A stretch of DNA of 20,814 nt. Origin: a virus. How positions within the stretch are numbered: position 1 is the stretch's first letter; each line of letters opens with the position of its first letter. The notes under the pieces are model-generated. The model made no database searches, was not told where the DNA came from, and saw only the letters and a list, made by a program, of their open reading frames with translations. Both the position numbers and the translations under genes were made by a program. Shown here piece after piece: positions 7,002 through 13,430 of the stretch. The DNA is taken from IMG/VR virus record IMGVR_UViG_3300032116_019631, positions 1-20,814 of that record; one strand, 5' to 3'.

Positions 7002-7248
7002 TATATTAATATGGTGTGTTTACGGAATTTTTGTTGGCAGCATAGCAAAAACTTTAGTTCCAGGAGATGAAAACTTTGGATTTGTAAAAACTGTTGCTCT
7101 TGGAGTAAGTGGGTCTTATATGGGCGGAGCTATTCTATACTTACTAGGAAAATACGAATCATTATCTCCTACAGGTTTATTTATGGGCGTAGCAGGAGCT
7201 GTTTTAACCCTGGTTCTATACAACAAACTCACAACAAAAGTTTCTTGA
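6994..7248 (+). CDS. GlsB/YeaQ/YmgE-family small membrane protein
   Basis: This 84-residue protein has three hydrophobic, Gly-rich helices (about 3-20, 31-50 and 58-76). The first carries the family signature of I-x-x-(G)-x-x-VG-x-IAK-x-(L/I)-VPG, then FGFVKTVALG and a G-x-x-x-GG helix. This matches the GlsB/YeaQ/YmgE (transglycosylase-associated, PF04226-type) family of small bacterial stress and envelope proteins, whose biochemical role is poorly known. The length agrees with the family. In this phage context a holin-like or envelope-modifying role is conceivable. It closes the membrane cluster: its stop TGA overlaps the -35 box of the next promoter, so a new transcription unit starts here. 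Confidence 0.75.
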   Translation: MFSILIWCVYGIFVGSIAKTLVPGDENFGFVKTVALGVSGSYMGGAILYLLGKYESLSPTGLFMGVAGAVLTLVLYNKLTTKVS

Positions 7249-7272
7249 CTTAGTAACTGATGTCCGTATAAT
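7245..7272 (+). promoter_or_regulatory. Sigma-70-type promoter for a probable leaderless transcript
   Basis: TTGACT (7245-7250) and TATAAT (7267-7272) are separated by 16 bases, a near-consensus sigma-70 promoter. Seven bases past the -10 box is 7279, the first base of the deaminase ATG. The -35 box overlaps the upstream gene's stop codon. No Shine-Dalgarno sequence fits between the -10 box and the ATG, so the transcript is probably leaderless. Confidence 0.7.
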
Positions 7273-7278
7273 AGTTTC

Positions 7279-7746
7279 ATGCGACCAACATGGAACGACT
7301 ATTTCTTAGGACTAGCTAAAGTGGCTTCTCAAAGAAGTCATGATATTCATACGCAACATGGTTGCGTTATTACGGATAGAAATAATAGAATTCTTGGAGT
7401 AGGATATAATGGATTCCCCAAAGAGTTAGATGATTCGTTATTGCCTAAAAATAGACCAGAAAAGTATCCTTGGATGATTCATGCAGAAAGAAACGCTTTG
7501 TCTAATTGCGTGGTCAGACCAGATGAAGGTATCGCTTATGTAACTGGTCAATGCTGCAACGACTGTATTATGGCTTTGTGGCAAGAAGGAATAAAGAAAG
7601 TATTCATGATTGATGATCACGGAACAAAATTATTTGATACTGAGCAACAAAAAATATTTGATACTTTTATCGAAATGAGCAATATGAAAATATATAAAAT
7701 CTCTCCTGATCTTTCTTGGATCAAAAATCTGTGCGGTGTACTATGA
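7279..7746 (+). CDS. dCMP deaminase (deoxycytidylate deaminase)
   Basis: This 155-residue zinc enzyme converts dCMP to dUMP, the precursor of dTMP. The N-terminus RPTWNDYFLGLAKVASQRS is typical of phage dCMP deaminases. His68 and the catalytic Glu70 lie in MIHAERNAL; Cys93 and Cys96 lie in QCCNDC. The usual PCxxC zinc motif reads CCxxC here, so the Pro is replaced by a further Cys. The length fits the family. It opens the deoxynucleotide block, ahead of RNR beta and alpha; no thymidylate synthase is in the window. Expression should come from the promoter at 7245-7272 without a leader. A tiny membrane ORF follows with an ATGA overlap. Confidence 0.92.
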   Translation: MRPTWNDYFLGLAKVASQRSHDIHTQHGCVITDRNNRILGVGYNGFPKELDDSLLPKNRPEKYPWMIHAERNALSNCVVRPDEGIAYVTGQCCNDCIMALWQEGIKKVFMIDDHGTKLFDTEQQKIFDTFIEMSNMKIYKISPDLSWIKNLCGVL

Positions 7747-7755
7747 CTATACTAT
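7735..7755 (+). promoter_or_regulatory. Possible fifth GGTGTA motif at a gene junction
   Basis: GGTGTA (7735-7740) followed by CTATGACTATACT spans the last codons of the deaminase gene and the start of the next small gene. It resembles the intergenic motifs but is constrained by coding and has a poorer A/T-rich part, so it may be chance. Confidence 0.2.
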
Positions 7756-7910
7756 GTTTTTATTTATCTTTGTTTTATTATCTATATTTACAATACTATA
7801 ATAGTGATATCGAAATAATAAATAAACAATTTCAGTATACCATATTGATTGGTTTAATATCAATTCTAAAACCATCCACAGAAAATTTATTCAAGAGTAA
7901 AAAAACATGA
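7743..7910 (+). CDS. Small membrane protein of unknown function
   Basis: The ATG at 7743 makes an ATGA overlap with the dCMP deaminase stop, and the gene's own TGA overlaps the RNR beta start in the same way, so it is translationally coupled on both sides. I therefore prefer 7743 to the in-frame ATG at 7716. The 55-residue product has two hydrophobic stretches: an aromatic-rich one at about 2-19 (TILCFYLSLFYYLYLQYY) and one at about 35-48 (YTILIGLISIL). It ends in a basic tail (KSKKT). Function unknown. It is notable as a membrane peptide inside a purely metabolic operon. Overlapping starts and stops make it likely real. Confidence 0.55.
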   Translation: MTILCFYLSLFYYLYLQYYNSDIEIINKQFQYTILIGLISILKPSTENLFKSKKT

Positions 7911-8878
7911 TATTTGATGAACAAATAACAAGAAAACCAGACAACTATCCTTGGACTCAAGAATTTATAGAAGCTATGCACAATGGATTTTGGACCCATA
8001 AAGAGTTTAATTTTCAAAGCGACATTCAAGACTTTAGGGTCAATCTAACCGACCAAGAAAGAAATATAATAACAAGGGCATTGTCTACTATTGGACAATT
8101 AGAAATATCTGTTAAGAAATTTTGGGCTAAACTAGGAGATAATCTGCCTCACCCATCAATAAATGATATGGGTTATGTTATGGCCAATACTGAAGTTATT
8201 CATGGAGATGCATATGAAAGACTACTAGAAGTATTAGGAATAGAAGATTCCTTCGAAGAGATACTCAAATTAGATATGATCAAAGGACGAGTAAATTATC
8301 TTAGAAAACATTTGCATAAATTTCATGCGGATAACAAAAAACAATTTATCTATTCTTTGATACTTTTCACTTTATTTGTAGAAAATATTGCTTTGTTTTC
8401 GCAATTCTATACCATAGGTTTTTTTGGAAGATATAAAAATTCTCTCAAAGACACGAACAAACAAGTTGAATATACCTCAAGGGAAGAAAATTTACATGCT
8501 ATAATAGGTATTAAACTTATTAATGTAATAAAATCAGAATATCCGGAAATCTTTGACGATGAACTAAAAAATAAAATCATGCATGAAGCTGCCGAAGCCA
8601 TAAAATATGAGTGTCAGATCGTTGAATGGATTGTTAATGGATACGATCATGACAAATTAAACTCGGGACTTTTGAAAGAATTTATTAAAAATAGAATGAA
8701 TGAATCATTAGTTCAAATAGGATATGACGCTATTTTTGAAGTAGATCAAGAAATGTTATCTAAAACAACTTGGTTTGATGAACAGGTTCTTGGCAATAAT
8801 ATGACAGATTTTTTCCATAGCCGTCCTGTCGAATACTCTAAAAAGTCTCAGAGTTTTTCTGTGGAAGATTTATTCTAA
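7907..8878 (+). CDS. nrdB: Class I ribonucleotide reductase, beta (radical) subunit
   Basis: This 323-residue protein is the metal/radical subunit that, with the alpha subunit, reduces ribonucleotides to deoxyribonucleotides. Probable ligands are Glu66 (QLEISVKKFW), Glu96 and His99 (NTEVIHGDAY), Glu159 (LFVENIAL), and Glu194 and His197 (REENLHAIIG). Tyr103, four residues after His99, sits where E. coli NrdB has its radical Tyr122. The first carboxylate is Glu rather than the Asp84 of E. coli, as in several phage and bacterial subgroups. The C-terminal SVEDLF-type end fits the peptide that docks on the alpha subunit. The gene order beta then alpha, with 33 bases or fewer between, indicates one operon. 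Confidence 0.93.
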   Translation: MIFDEQITRKPDNYPWTQEFIEAMHNGFWTHKEFNFQSDIQDFRVNLTDQERNIITRALSTIGQLEISVKKFWAKLGDNLPHPSINDMGYVMANTEVIHGDAYERLLEVLGIEDSFEEILKLDMIKGRVNYLRKHLHKFHADNKKQFIYSLILFTLFVENIALFSQFYTIGFFGRYKNSLKDTNKQVEYTSREENLHAIIGIKLINVIKSEYPEIFDDELKNKIMHEAAEAIKYECQIVEWIVNGYDHDKLNSGLLKEFIKNRMNESLVQIGYDAIFEVDQEMLSKTTWFDEQVLGNNMTDFFHSRPVEYSKKSQSFSVEDLF

Positions 8879-8911
8879 TTTAGGATGAGTACTTTAGGAA
8901 TAGGAAATAAG

Positions 8912-10567
8912 ATGACAAGTAGTAAGAAGTATTATTGGCTTAATTCTCATAGCAGGATTTTTCTAGAGAGAGGCTATCTGAATGAAGGAGTTACTCCTGA
9001 GCAAAGGATTGAAGATATAGCCAAAAATGCTGAAAAAATACTTAAAATTAAAGGATTCGCTGCAAAATTCGAAGACTATATGAGTAGAGGATTTTATTCT
9101 TTAGCTACTCCTGTATGGACAAATTTTGGAAATAGTCGAGGATTACCAGTATCTTGTTTTGGCTCATATGTGCAAGACACTATGGAATCCATATTAGATA
9201 AAACTGCAGAAGTAGGAACCATGAGTAAAATGGGCGGCGGCACAAGCGGCTATTTCGGCGATTTAAGAGCAAGAGGCACTAAGATTAGTGTAGGTGGAGA
9301 ATCTAGCGGACCAATTCACTTTATGGAATTATTTGACAAAGTAGCAGATGTTGTATCTCAGGGAGCAGCAAGAAGAGGATCTTTTGCAGCATATATTTCG
9401 GTAGATCATCCTGATATAGAGGAATTTTTACAGATACGTTCAGAAGGACATTCTATTCAAAATATGAGTATTGGTATTACTATTACTGATAAGTGGATGC
9501 AAGAATTAAAAGATGGAGATAAAGAAAAAAGAAAGATCTGGGCTAAGATTATTCAAAAAAGATTTGAGACAGGCTATCCATATATCATGTTTAGTGATAC
9601 GGCAAATAAAAATGCTCCAAAAGTTTATAAAGATAAAAAATTAAAAATAAAAGCATCTAATTTGTGCAGTGAGATACAGCTATTGTCCGACAAAGATAAT
9701 TCTTTCGTTTGCGTTCTTTCTTCTTTAAATTTATTGCATTGGGACGAAATCAAAGAAACAGATGCTATCGAAACTCTAATTTGCTTTTTGGATGCCGTTA
9801 ATGAAGAATTCATAACAAAAACAGAAAACATGAGATTTATGGAGTCGGCCAATAGATTTGCTAAATCTCAAAGAGCATTAGGTATGGGTGTTCTAGGATG
9901 GCATTCATTATTACAATCTAAAATGATACCATTCGAATCAATGGAAGCCAAATATCTAAATACAGAGATCTGGAAAACTATAAAAGAAAAATCAAATAAT
10001 GCATCAGAAGAACTAGCAAAGTTATTGGGAGAGCCAGAATTATTAAAAGGATATGGAAGAAGAAATGTCACAACTCTTGCTGTTGCTCCAACAACATCTA
10101 GTTCGTTTATCCTTGGACAAGTCAGTCCCAGTATAGAACCTCTTAATAGTAACTATTTTGTTAAAAATTTAGCTAAAGGTAAATTTACATATAAAAACCC
10201 ATATCTTAAAGAGATACTCAAACACTATCAAAAAAATGATGATCAAACATGGAAAAGCATATTAGTTCGTGGTGGGTCAGTACAACACTTAGATTTTTTA
10301 TCAGAAAAAGAAAAGAATGTATTTAAAACATTTGGAGAAATAAGTCAAAAAGAAATAGTTATTCAAGCTGCACAGAGACAAAAATATATAGATCAGTCTC
10401 AATCATTAAATATTATGATTAGTCCAACGTGCTCTCCAAAAGAAGTGAGCAGTTTATTAATCGATGGTTGGGAAATGGGAATCAAAACCTTTTACTATCA
10501 AAGATCAGCTAATCCAGCACAAGAGTTGGCTCGAAGTATTTTAACATGTTCGTCTTGTGAATCTTAA
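8912..10567 (+). CDS. nrdA: Class I ribonucleotide reductase, alpha (catalytic) subunit
   Basis: Catalytic subunit, 551 residues from 8912, where AGGAA lies 5 bases upstream. An in-frame ATG at 8885 would add 9 residues but has its AGG directly abutting. In 560-residue numbering from 8885, Cys91 (GLPVSCFGSY) and Cys276 (SFVCVLSSLNL) match the redox pair C225/C462 of E. coli. Asn259-Cys261-Glu263 (NLCSE) is the thiyl radical site. Tyr537-Tyr538 (KTFYYQRS) continue the radical path. CSSC at 555-558 is the C-terminal shuttle pair. It is about 200 residues shorter than E. coli NrdA and starts close to the catalytic domain. There is no ATP cone, so it should lack dATP shut-off. Confidence 0.93.
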   Translation: MTSSKKYYWLNSHSRIFLERGYLNEGVTPEQRIEDIAKNAEKILKIKGFAAKFEDYMSRGFYSLATPVWTNFGNSRGLPVSCFGSYVQDTMESILDKTAEVGTMSKMGGGTSGYFGDLRARGTKISVGGESSGPIHFMELFDKVADVVSQGAARRGSFAAYISVDHPDIEEFLQIRSEGHSIQNMSIGITITDKWMQELKDGDKEKRKIWAKIIQKRFETGYPYIMFSDTANKNAPKVYKDKKLKIKASNLCSEIQLLSDKDNSFVCVLSSLNLLHWDEIKETDAIETLICFLDAVNEEFITKTENMRFMESANRFAKSQRALGMGVLGWHSLLQSKMIPFESMEAKYLNTEIWKTIKEKSNNASEELAKLLGEPELLKGYGRRNVTTLAVAPTTSSSFILGQVSPSIEPLNSNYFVKNLAKGKFTYKNPYLKEILKHYQKNDDQTWKSILVRGGSVQHLDFLSEKEKNVFKTFGEISQKEIVIQAAQRQKYIDQSQSLNIMISPTCSPKEVSSLLIDGWEMGIKTFYYQRSANPAQELARSILTCSSCES

Positions 10568-10581
10568 TAAGGAAATATTAA

Positions 10582-10950
10582 ATGACAAATCCATTTGCAG
10601 ATCAAACAAAATTCATGAACGCTTGCGACCAAACAACACAGTCTTATAATGAGCAACAATATAATTTGTATTGTAATCTTATTAGAGAAGAATACGACGA
10701 ATTACATGCTGCTATAACAGAAAACAATAGAGTAGAACAATTAGATGCTTTAACAGATATTTTAGTAGTTACTATTGGAGCAATTAATTCTCTAGGGGCA
10801 GATGGAGAAGGAGCATGGAATGAGGTAATGAAAACTAATTTTGCTAAAATTGATCATGAAACTGGAAAAGTCAGAAAGAGAGATGATGGAAAAGTTTTAA
10901 AACCAGATGGCTGGAGACCGCCAAATTTAGCGGAATTTATACTAAATTAA
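10582..10950 (+). CDS. MazG-like nucleotide pyrophosphohydrolase
   Basis: This 122-residue all-alpha NTP pyrophosphohydrolase-like protein has an AAGGAA ribosome site. The acidic metal-binding pattern is visible: REEYDEL with Glu36, Glu37 and Glu40, then VEQLDALTDILV with Glu52, Asp55 and Asp59, i.e. the ExxE...ExxD arrangement. A conserved C-terminal part follows (NFAKIDHETGKV, DGKVLKPDGWRPP), as in the phage and HisE-related group. Such enzymes hydrolyse (d)NTPs to monophosphates plus PPi, or act on related nucleotides. Standing directly behind RNR, it could clean the nucleotide pool or generate dUMP/dCMP for the deaminase; substrate unknown. The 78-base gap after it carries regulatory signals for the PhoH gene. 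Confidence 0.8.
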   Translation: MTNPFADQTKFMNACDQTTQSYNEQQYNLYCNLIREEYDELHAAITENNRVEQLDALTDILVVTIGAINSLGADGEGAWNEVMKTNFAKIDHETGKVRKRDDGKVLKPDGWRPPNLAEFILN

Positions 10951-10962
10951 TAGATATTAAAT

Positions 10963-11031
10963 AAGAGTGTCGGTGTATAGTATTGGTACAAGAGCTAATT
11001 ACTATAACTCATTAATAAGGGCTCACTCTTG
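10963..11031 (+). promoter_or_regulatory. Competing inverted repeats covering the PhoH start codon
   Basis: CACTCTT at 11024-11030 includes the first two bases of the TTG start (11029-11031). It can pair with AAGAGTG at 10963-10969. The overlapping CTCTTG (11026-11031) can pair instead with CAAGAG at 10989-10994. A transcript beginning at the motif near 10976 would keep only the second partner. Regulation of translation is conceivable but unproven. Confidence 0.25.
10967..10989 (+). promoter_or_regulatory. GGTGTA-type intergenic motif, copy D
   Basis: GTGTCGGTGTATAGTATTGGTAC lies in the 78-base gap before the PhoH-like gene. GTCGGTGTAT is identical to the copy near 3708. TATAGT at 10976-10981 could be a -10 box, with no obvious -35 box. 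Promoter inferred from recurrence. Confidence 0.45.
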
Positions 11032-11757
11032 AAAAAAAATAATAAAAGATCTAAAAGATCTAGGCCGATTGATGCAACTAACGAGATTCATGTCCCGCAA
11101 GCTTATAGGAATAAATTAAAACCCAGAACAGATAATCAAAAAGAATACATAAGAACTGTAGCAGAAAACAGTATTACTTTTTGTCAGGGTGTTGCAGGAA
11201 GCGGTAAGACCCACATTGCTGTCGGCATGGCTTTGGAATATTTATTAGATGAAAAAGTAAAAAAGATTATCATTACAAGACCAGTTGTAGAATCAGGAGA
11301 AAAAATAGGTTATCTTCCAGGGACCGCAGAAGAAAAATTGCATCCTTATCTTTTGCCTTTATTGGATGAAGTAAATCATTTTATATCAGCATCATATTAT
11401 TCTAGTCTTAAAACAAATAATAAAATTGAGATAGTTCCTTTGGGACTTATGAGAGGTAGAAATTTTCATGACTCTTTCATAGTTGCAGATGAATGTCAGA
11501 ATGCATCATATGAACAGATTAAAATGCTTATAACAAGACTAGGCAATAATAGTAAAATGGTATTAACTGGTGACGTTAGTCAGTCAGATTTACACAGAAA
11601 CTATCAAGGTGGATTTTTTAATATGATGGAAGCACTTAACGGATTAGATGGTATTGGATTTTCTAGACTACTATCTAGTGATATAGTAAGACATCCAATA
11701 ATTGGAAAAATTTTAGGACGTTTAGACTTTTACGAAAATGAAAAACCAAAACACTAA
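11029..11757 (+). CDS. phoH: PhoH-like P-loop ATPase
   Basis: This 242-residue PhoH-family NTPase has Walker A GVAGSGKT at 54-61 and Walker B SFIVADECQN with Asp154-Glu155. The family block IITRPVVESGEKIGYLPG follows the P-loop, and LTGDVSQSDL is the sensor-like region. PhoH proteins are ATPases linked to RNA metabolism and phosphate stress in bacteria and are frequent in phages; their phage role is unsettled. The start is TTG with AAGGG 7 bases upstream; no in-frame ATG exists before the Walker A motif, so TTG is needed. The basic N-terminus comes from a perfect 9-base tandem repeat (11044-11061) encoding KRS-KRS. The gene overlaps the HNH gene by 20 bases. Confidence 0.9.
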   Translation: MKKNNKRSKRSRPIDATNEIHVPQAYRNKLKPRTDNQKEYIRTVAENSITFCQGVAGSGKTHIAVGMALEYLLDEKVKKIIITRPVVESGEKIGYLPGTAEEKLHPYLLPLLDEVNHFISASYYSSLKTNNKIEIVPLGLMRGRNFHDSFIVADECQNASYEQIKMLITRLGNNSKMVLTGDVSQSDLHRNYQGGFFNMMEALNGLDGIGFSRLLSSDIVRHPIIGKILGRLDFYENEKPKH

Positions 11758-12334
11758 ATGTTTAATATTAAATGCTGACTATACCCCTATTTGTGTAGTT
11801 AATTGGAAAAGAGCGTTGATATGGTCTATCAAGTATGAACATACTCAGACTATGGGAATTGAGATCATAGATTTCTATAAAAATGATCATATAGTTGGTG
11901 CAAATAATAAAAAATTCCCTATTCCCTCAGTAGCCAAATTATGTCAATATAAAAAGTTTAATTCTGATAGTGTTAATTTTTCTAGGAAAAATTTATTTAT
12001 TAGAGATAATTTTACTTGTCAATATTGTAATAAACAATATGAGATAAAAGATCTAACATATGATCATGTTATTCCAAAATCTCAATGGGATTATTCTAAA
12101 TTAGGAACTCCAACAAATTGGACAAATATAGTTACTGCTTGTTTATATTGCAACAGGAGAAAAGGCAACAAAACTCCAAAACAAGCACATATGCCTCTTA
12201 ATCGTCTTCCAGAAAAACCTCATAAAAATATTAAATACTTGCCACTGAGGACATATCTACATAAAATAAAGCACGATCTGCCAGAAGAATGGTCGATTTA
12301 TTTGCCTCCTTCCTATCTAGATTTTTCATACTAA
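11738..12334 (+). CDS. HNH endonuclease
   Basis: This 198-residue protein has a central zinc-bound HNH domain. Cys94 and Cys97 lie in FTCQYCNKQ, Asp109-His110 in LTYDHVIPKS, and Asn130 in WTNIV. Cys135 and Cys138 lie in ACLYCNRRKGNKTP, where the third catalytic position is Asn139 rather than His (HNN form). The N-terminal domain (CLILNADYTPICVVNWKRALIW) is the one typical of a free-standing bacterial and phage HNH family, not of a group I intron. The C-terminus is basic. It overlaps the end of PhoH by 20 bases and does not interrupt it, so it is part of the operon rather than an invading homing gene. The nuclease class is confident; the target (host DNA, nicking, or recombination) is unknown. 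Confidence 0.87.
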   Translation: MKNQNTKCLILNADYTPICVVNWKRALIWSIKYEHTQTMGIEIIDFYKNDHIVGANNKKFPIPSVAKLCQYKKFNSDSVNFSRKNLFIRDNFTCQYCNKQYEIKDLTYDHVIPKSQWDYSKLGTPTNWTNIVTACLYCNRRKGNKTPKQAHMPLNRLPEKPHKNIKYLPLRTYLHKIKHDLPEEWSIYLPPSYLDFSY

Positions 12335-12335
12335 T

Positions 12336-12680
12336 ATGCCAGAGTATACATATCTTTGTAATAGTTGTAATGAGAAATTCTCGTTGGTTTGTAGTATAGC
12401 AAAATATGAAGAAAAAGCAGAATGTCAATTTTGTAAGTCTAAAAATACAGAAAGATCATATAGAGACGATTTATTAGGGTTAAATACTTCAATAAAATTA
12501 TCAGACAATGAACTAAAAACTATTGGTGATCTAGCTAATAGAAATGCAGAAAAAATGAGCGATGACCACAAACAGCATTTACATGAAAAGCATAATGCTT
12601 ATAGAGATAAAGAAGAGAATCCTCTTCCAAAAGGAATGAGCAGAATGAAGAAACCAACAAAGAGGATAAAATGGACGTAA
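12336..12680 (+). CDS. FmdB-type zinc-ribbon protein
   Basis: This 114-residue protein has an N-terminal MPEYTYLCNSCNEKF and QFCKSKNTERSY pattern that is the FmdB-like zinc ribbon, with Cys8, Cys11, Cys30 and Cys33 as ligands. The remaining 70 residues are charged and helical, with a HLHEKHNAYRDKEE-type tract and a basic end. FmdB-like ribbons occur in putative transcription regulators and in many phage proteins, usually of unknown role. Only one base separates it from the HNH stop, and no Shine-Dalgarno is obvious, so translation is probably coupled. It overlaps the next gene by 10 bases. It starts the block of small unassigned genes between the HNH and recombinase genes. Confidence 0.75.
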   Translation: MPEYTYLCNSCNEKFSLVCSIAKYEEKAECQFCKSKNTERSYRDDLLGLNTSIKLSDNELKTIGDLANRNAEKMSDDHKQHLHEKHNAYRDKEENPLPKGMSRMKKPTKRIKWT

Positions 12681-13066
12681 ATTTTGATGAATTTATTATA
12701 AAGAAAGAACTAACGAAAACAAATACAGAAAATAAGTTCTATACTATGTCTGGTCAGGAAGACTATCTAGATCAAGAGCTAAATCCAAGATTAAAAAAAG
12801 ACAATGATAAAACTGTAGCAAAGGCATTGGCCAGATCTGATAATTCTTCATATAAGTACTTAATAAAAATAGGGGCATATGGTAAAATATATAATCCTAT
12901 TTCCATATACGATCCTGATGCTAAACAGCCCAAGTTTATGACAAGAGTTAGAAAATCAGAGTGGGAATTTAAAGAAGTAAGTCCAAAGGTATTTGATCAT
13001 TATATCAATTTTTTAAGAACCAAAAATCTGTCTTGGTTCAATAACGCAGAAAGGGAACTATCCTAA
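12671..13066 (+). CDS. Conserved-looking phage protein of unknown function
   Basis: This 131-residue protein has a strong AGAGGAT ribosome site just before the ATG, inside the end of the zinc-ribbon gene. No signal peptide, membrane helix or known motif is visible. The first 50 residues are charged and polar. The central part (YKYLIKIGAYGKIYNPISIYDP) looks like a beta hairpin. The C-terminal third has aromatic residues (WEFKEVSPKVFDHYINFL, LSWFNNAE), consistent with a small alpha/beta domain. The stop TAA overlaps the next ATG by one base. It is soluble and cytoplasmic by composition. Function not assigned. Confidence 0.65.
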   Translation: MDVNFDEFIIKKELTKTNTENKFYTMSGQEDYLDQELNPRLKKDNDKTVAKALARSDNSSYKYLIKIGAYGKIYNPISIYDPDAKQPKFMTRVRKSEWEFKEVSPKVFDHYINFLRTKNLSWFNNAERELS

Positions 13067-13425
13067 TGTCAAGAATAAATAAAACACAAATCTATGCAAT
13101 ACAGTGGCTTCAAAGTCAAAACAAATCTTTAGATGAGATTTCAGAAGAACTTAAGATTACTCCTAAGCAAGTATCTTCGGTTCTAGAAAAATATTCTAAG
13201 ACTAATAAAGACGGAGCAAAAATCAAAGAAGCGAAAAGTAGTGCTGCAACCCCTATTAAAAGTAAAGATCTTATGATAACAAAAACTTCTTCAAAAGGAC
13301 ATAATAGTGTGGCTATTATGACAAGAGAAGCATCCGCTCTTAATGACGAAAGCAAAAAGCACCACAGAGCGAGCATCAATCATAGTGCTGTACAACAGTC
13401 AATATATAGACCAAAGAAGAAATAA
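13066..13425 (+). CDS. Putative HTH DNA-binding protein
   Basis: This 119-residue protein starts on the last base of the preceding stop (TAATG). Residues about 7-41 (IYAIQWLQSQNKSLDEISEEL, then KITPKQVSSVLEKY) have the spacing of a trihelical helix-turn-helix: a helix, a short turn at SLDEISEELKI, and a recognition-type helix TPKQVSSVLEK, as in sigma region 4 or MarR-like proteins. The rest is basic, low-complexity and Ser/Lys/His-rich (SSAATPIKSKD, HHRASINHSAVQQS), with KKK at the end. DNA or RNA binding is plausible. It could be a phage transcription factor for the middle or late phase, given its place among zinc-ribbon proteins. The HTH call is by pattern only. Confidence 0.6.
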   Translation: MSRINKTQIYAIQWLQSQNKSLDEISEELKITPKQVSSVLEKYSKTNKDGAKIKEAKSSAATPIKSKDLMITKTSSKGHNSVAIMTREASALNDESKKHHRASINHSAVQQSIYRPKKK

Positions 13426-13430
13426 TAACT

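Noticed and set aside
11044-11061. Perfect 9-base tandem repeat AAAAGATCT as a regulatory element
   Set aside because: It lies inside the PhoH coding region and is explained by a duplicated Lys-Arg-Ser stretch.
11738-12334. HNH gene as a homing endonuclease or intron remnant
   Set aside because: The neighbouring PhoH gene is intact with a complete motif set, the reading frames overlap by only 20 bases, and the N-terminal domain is that of a free-standing HNH family.
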